The translations under genes were made by a program, and so were the position numbers. Positions 61,613 through 64,000 of a stretch of DNA of 64,000 bases are shown here, one piece after another. Position 1 is the stretch's first letter; each line of letters begins with the position of its first letter. This stretch comes from Amphritea sp. 1_MG-2023 (GTDB taxonomy: Bacteria; Pseudomonadota; Gammaproteobacteria; Pseudomonadales; Balneatricaceae): the NCBI RefSeq assembly GCF_030547545.1, contig NZ_JAUOQE010000004.1, positions 62,001 to 126,000 of the forward strand, written 5' to 3'. The notes below the pieces were generated by a model. It was not told the origin of the DNA and made no database searches. It was given only the letters and a program-made list of their open reading frames with translations.

Positions 61613-62128
61613 TTAATATTTCAGTTCTACCCGACGATTCTGCGCCCATGAACTATCATTATGACCCATAACAACGGGCTTCTCTTCGCCGAAGCTAACC
61701 AACTCGATCTGACTGCTAGAAACACCATTAACCGTCAAGACACGCGCAATAGCTTGTGCACGACGTTCACCCAGCGCCATGTTGTACTCACGCGTACCAC
61801 GCTCATCGGCATGACCTTCGAGCACAACCGTAGCAGAGGGATTAGCAACCAAATATTTAGCATGGCCGCGTAACGCTGCAGCTGCTTCAGCTTTAACTTG
61901 AGTCTGATCGAAGTCAAAGTAGAAAATAGTCGCCAGGCTCTTCACATCACTCATCGATGTTCCAGACATAGCAGAGTCGGTAACAGATTGAGTCGTTGTC
62001 GTAGGAACGGCTGTTGTCGCGCCACCGCCCATCGTATCTGTATCTGTTGTGTTTGTCGTACTACAGCCCGCAGCCCAAACAACTGTCAGCGCTAAAGCAG
62101 TAGCTTTACCAAAATTCTTAGTACGCAT
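61613..62128 (-). CDS. pal: Peptidoglycan-associated lipoprotein Pal
   Basis: Outer-membrane lipoprotein that anchors the envelope to peptidoglycan and is recruited by TolB. The 171-residue precursor has the signal MRTKNFGKATALALTVVWAAGC, with the lipid cysteine at residue 22. A threonine-rich linker precedes the OmpA-like domain, which shows IFYFDFDQTQVK, LEGHADERGTREYNMALGER and the diaminopimelate-binding arginine region AQAIARVL. A strong AGGAGT site precedes the ATG. It is 196 bases downstream of tolB and upstream of cpoB. Confidence 0.97.
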   Translation of the reverse strand: MRTKNFGKATALALTVVWAAGCSTTNTTDTDTMGGGATTAVPTTTTQSVTDSAMSGTSMSDVKSLATIFYFDFDQTQVKAEAAAALRGHAKYLVANPSATVVLEGHADERGTREYNMALGERRAQAIARVLTVNGVSSSQIELVSFGEEKPVVMGHNDSSWAQNRRVELKY

Positions 62129-62324
62129 GAAATACTCCTAATAATTAGCCAATCATATGCGAAACAACCTTAATCTTGCTTAAAGTAAAGGTTGCTTCGT
62201 GCGAATGCAATAGCCGCAATACAATCGATCAGCTTTTCTAACTAATTGATTTAACTTTGTAGGCTGACGCAGTCACCTTGTCACTCAACGGCGTCAATTG
62301 AAACAAGGACAGCCTCAAACAAGC

Positions 62325-63614
62325 TTATTGAAACGGCGACCAAGCAGGCTCTCGCACATCACCATCCGTCGATGGTAAACGAAACTTCACTCGCCCATCG
62401 AGTGATACTGCGGCCAACACTCCTCGATTACCCTCTTGGGTGGCATATAAAATAATACTGCCGTTTGGCGCAATCGTCGGTGATTCATCCATAAAGGTTT
62501 CGGTGAGCAGATCCACTCGTCCGGTGCGCAAATCCTGCACCGCGATATGAAATGAGCCATTATTCTGATGCACCATCGCCAGAAAACGGCCATCCTGTGT
62601 TAAACGACCACGCGCATTATATTGTCCCTCATAGGTTAGCCGAGTGACATCTCGGGTCGGCAGGTAGATTGAATAAATCTGCGGCTGACCGCCTCGATCT
62701 GAAGTATAAATCAGCGATTGCCCATCCGGCGACCAAGATGGCTCGGTATCAATACCAAAGTGATGTGTAATACGCGTTAAGCGGCGCTGCTGTAAATCCA
62801 ACACATAAACTTCTGGGTTGCCATCCTTAGACAGCACTAAAGCCAGCTTTTTGCCATCTGGCGACCAAGCAGGCGCACCATTTAAGCCACGGAACGACTG
62901 CACCTTTTCCCGCTTACCGGTCGCTAAATATTGAATATAAACCGCCGGTCGACCCGACTCAAAAGAAACATACGCAAGTTTAGATGAATCCTGCGACCAA
63001 GCCGGAGAGAGAATAGGCTCGTGTGATTCCAGAATTGTGCGCGGGTTATAACCATCGGAGTCCGCTAGCATCAAGCGATAACGATGCTTCGATGGCGCCA
63101 GCTGTTTAGCCGTGACATAGACAATACGCGTGGAAAATGCACCACGCACGCCGGTTAGCGCCTCAAAGACTTTATCACTAATATAGTGACCGACGGCACG
63201 CAGATTTTCTCGATTCGCTTTGATATCCTCACCGATAATACGCTCTTCTTTGAGAATATCGTAGAGCTCAAAGGCAACGTTCAACTGCCCTTCAGCCTCA
63301 CTAATGCGTCCAATAACAACAAAGTCACTACCGCTGATGCGCCAATCCCGAAAATAAAGCGAGTTACGATCAGCAGGGAAGCTCAGCATATTATCCCGCG
63401 ACATCACTTTAAACATGCCACTGCGGTACAGATCTTCATCGATCACCTTAGCAACATCATCGGGTAGCGCCTGATTACCACTCCAAGCAAAGGGGACTAC
63501 GGCGATCGGCGTTGGTTCATCGACCCCTTGAGTAATTTCTACCGTCAACTCAGCTCGGGCGAACAAACTGAATAAACAAACAAATATAAAAATAAGGCTA
63601 CGCTGCATACTCAT
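62325..63614 (-). CDS. tolB: Tol-Pal system beta-propeller protein TolB
   Basis: Periplasmic protein that binds Pal and TolA during division. The 429-residue precursor (E. coli 430) has the signal SLIFIFVCLFSLFARA, then a first domain with ITQGVDEPTPIAVVPFAW and VIDEDLYRSGMF. A six-bladed propeller follows, with repeated WSPDGKKLA, WSPDGQSLIYTSDRGG and a last blade ending REPAWSPF. The ATG overlaps the tolA stop by one base (TAATG), so synthesis is coupled. A 196-base gap separates it from pal. Confidence 0.97.
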   Translation of the reverse strand: MSMQRSLIFIFVCLFSLFARAELTVEITQGVDEPTPIAVVPFAWSGNQALPDDVAKVIDEDLYRSGMFKVMSRDNMLSFPADRNSLYFRDWRISGSDFVVIGRISEAEGQLNVAFELYDILKEERIIGEDIKANRENLRAVGHYISDKVFEALTGVRGAFSTRIVYVTAKQLAPSKHRYRLMLADSDGYNPRTILESHEPILSPAWSQDSSKLAYVSFESGRPAVYIQYLATGKREKVQSFRGLNGAPAWSPDGKKLALVLSKDGNPEVYVLDLQQRRLTRITHHFGIDTEPSWSPDGQSLIYTSDRGGQPQIYSIYLPTRDVTRLTYEGQYNARGRLTQDGRFLAMVHQNNGSFHIAVQDLRTGRVDLLTETFMDESPTIAPNGSIILYATQEGNRGVLAAVSLDGRVKFRLPSTDGDVREPAWSPFQ

Positions 63615-64000
63615 TACCTGCGAAGATCTGACGGATTATATTCAAGAGTTAGCTTTCTAAAATTTCTATCGAACAGTATCGGGTCCATTTTCTGTAACTC
63701 GCTAAAGCGATCAACCCGCTTCACGGCCCGAATAGCACTGGCATCAAAATGCTCATCACCACTGCCGTTAACCACATAGACATTATCCACCTCCCCCGTT
63801 GGTAGCAGATGAAGCGACAACACCACTGTCATCCCATTCCGAGCACTCGGTGGTCGGCGCCAGTTATTCTCAATCTCCGCCGCGATATACTCAAGATAGC
63901 CTGCCGTTGCTTGCTGATCTTGTAACGCTTGCATCTCTTGTTCTTCAGCCGCGAGTGCCGCCGCTAAAGCTGCATCCCGCTGCTGTTGCGCTTGTCGTTC
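63614..64000 (-). CDS. tolA: Cell envelope integrity protein TolA, C-terminal part (cut by window edge)
   Basis: Only the C-terminal 128 residues are inside the window; the open frame continues past 64000. The visible start is the alanine/glutamine-rich helical domain II (ERQAQQQRDAALAAALAAEE). The C-terminal domain III follows, with YLEYIAAEIENNWRRPPSARNG, VVLSLHLLPTGEVDNVYVVN and FDASAIRAVKRVDRF. This domain binds Pal, CpoB and, in other species, phage and colicin proteins. The internal ATG at 63934 is not the start. Partial gene. Confidence 0.93.
   Translation of the reverse strand, partial: ERQAQQQRDAALAAALAAEEQEMQALQDQQATAGYLEYIAAEIENNWRRPPSARNGMTVVLSLHLLPTGEVDNVYVVNGSGDEHFDASAIRAVKRVDRFSELQKMDPILFDRNFRKLTLEYNPSDLRR

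Overview
The window reads as ordinary chromosome of a gammaproteobacterium, probably a marine or aquatic member of the Oceanospirillales/Cellvibrionales type. The evidence is BamC, TamA/TamB, RecBCD, MtgA, the Tol-Pal genes, an UbiF-like quinone hydroxylase and the lon-hupB-ppiD order, together with polyhydroxyalkanoate (PHA) functions (a phasin and a PhaJ-like hydratase). Base composition looks near 50% GC throughout. I see no rRNA operon, prophage, CRISPR array, integron or complete insertion sequence. The genus cannot be fixed from the sequence alone.

Layout. 1-8.6 kb (+): gloB, mltD, a small membrane protein and a complete yejABEF oligopeptide ABC importer, closed by a bidirectional terminator. 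8.6-14.5 kb (-): nfuA, then lon, hupB, tRNA-Asp(GTC) and ppiD. clpXP, usually just upstream of lon, is absent. 14.8-19.3 kb: a CPA2-type antiporter, a convergent TrpD2/YbiB-like protein, then rlmD-rluA. 19.4-26.5 kb: a 2-hydroxyacid dehydrogenase, dapA-bamC, and the bcp / tusA-perM / bepA neighbourhood. 26.6-28.4 kb: small single genes (GlcG/HbpS-like, DOPA-4,5-dioxygenase-like, NifX-like) with a repeat-bearing intergenic stretch. 28.6-31.0 kb (-): a tight three-gene operon of a RimB-like aspartic protease, RimK glutamate ligase and an AstE/AspA-like zinc deacylase. 31.5 kb: a 174-bp element with IS5-type ends lies 36 bp before tamA-tamB. 37.3-46.4 kb: mtgA, a 5'-nucleotidase, an EamA exporter, an M16C metalloprotease, a phasin, an UbiF-like hydroxylase, a cyclic-nucleotide-binding protein and grxA. 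46.4-55.2 kb (-): recC-recB-recD with overlapping stop/start codons. 55.2-58.8 kb: unrecognised small proteins, an MFS permease and a PhaJ-like hydratase. 58.9-64 kb (-): tolA (cut by the window edge), tolB, pal, cpoB, queC, nadA.

How the genes fit together. Envelope construction dominates: BamC, BepA, TamA/B, PpiD, MltD, MtgA and Tol-Pal-CpoB. Protein quality control (Lon, PpiD, BepA), Fe-S and thiol chemistry (NfuA, TusA-like, glutaredoxin, Bcp) and DNA repair (RecBCD) make up most of the rest.

Points that stand out are the RimB-RimK-deacylase operon, the IS5-type miniature element at the tamA promoter, an isolated NifX-like gene behind 13-bp tandem repeats, a Bcp lacking the usual resolving cysteine, a CGFC glutaredoxin, queC without queE beside it, and several palindromic candidate operators. 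I did not find a clearly new multi-gene system. The best candidate for an under-described one is the RimB-RimK-deacylase cassette, whose components belong to known families. Start codons were re-chosen from ribosome-binding sites, signal peptides or family lengths where the longest frame looked wrong.
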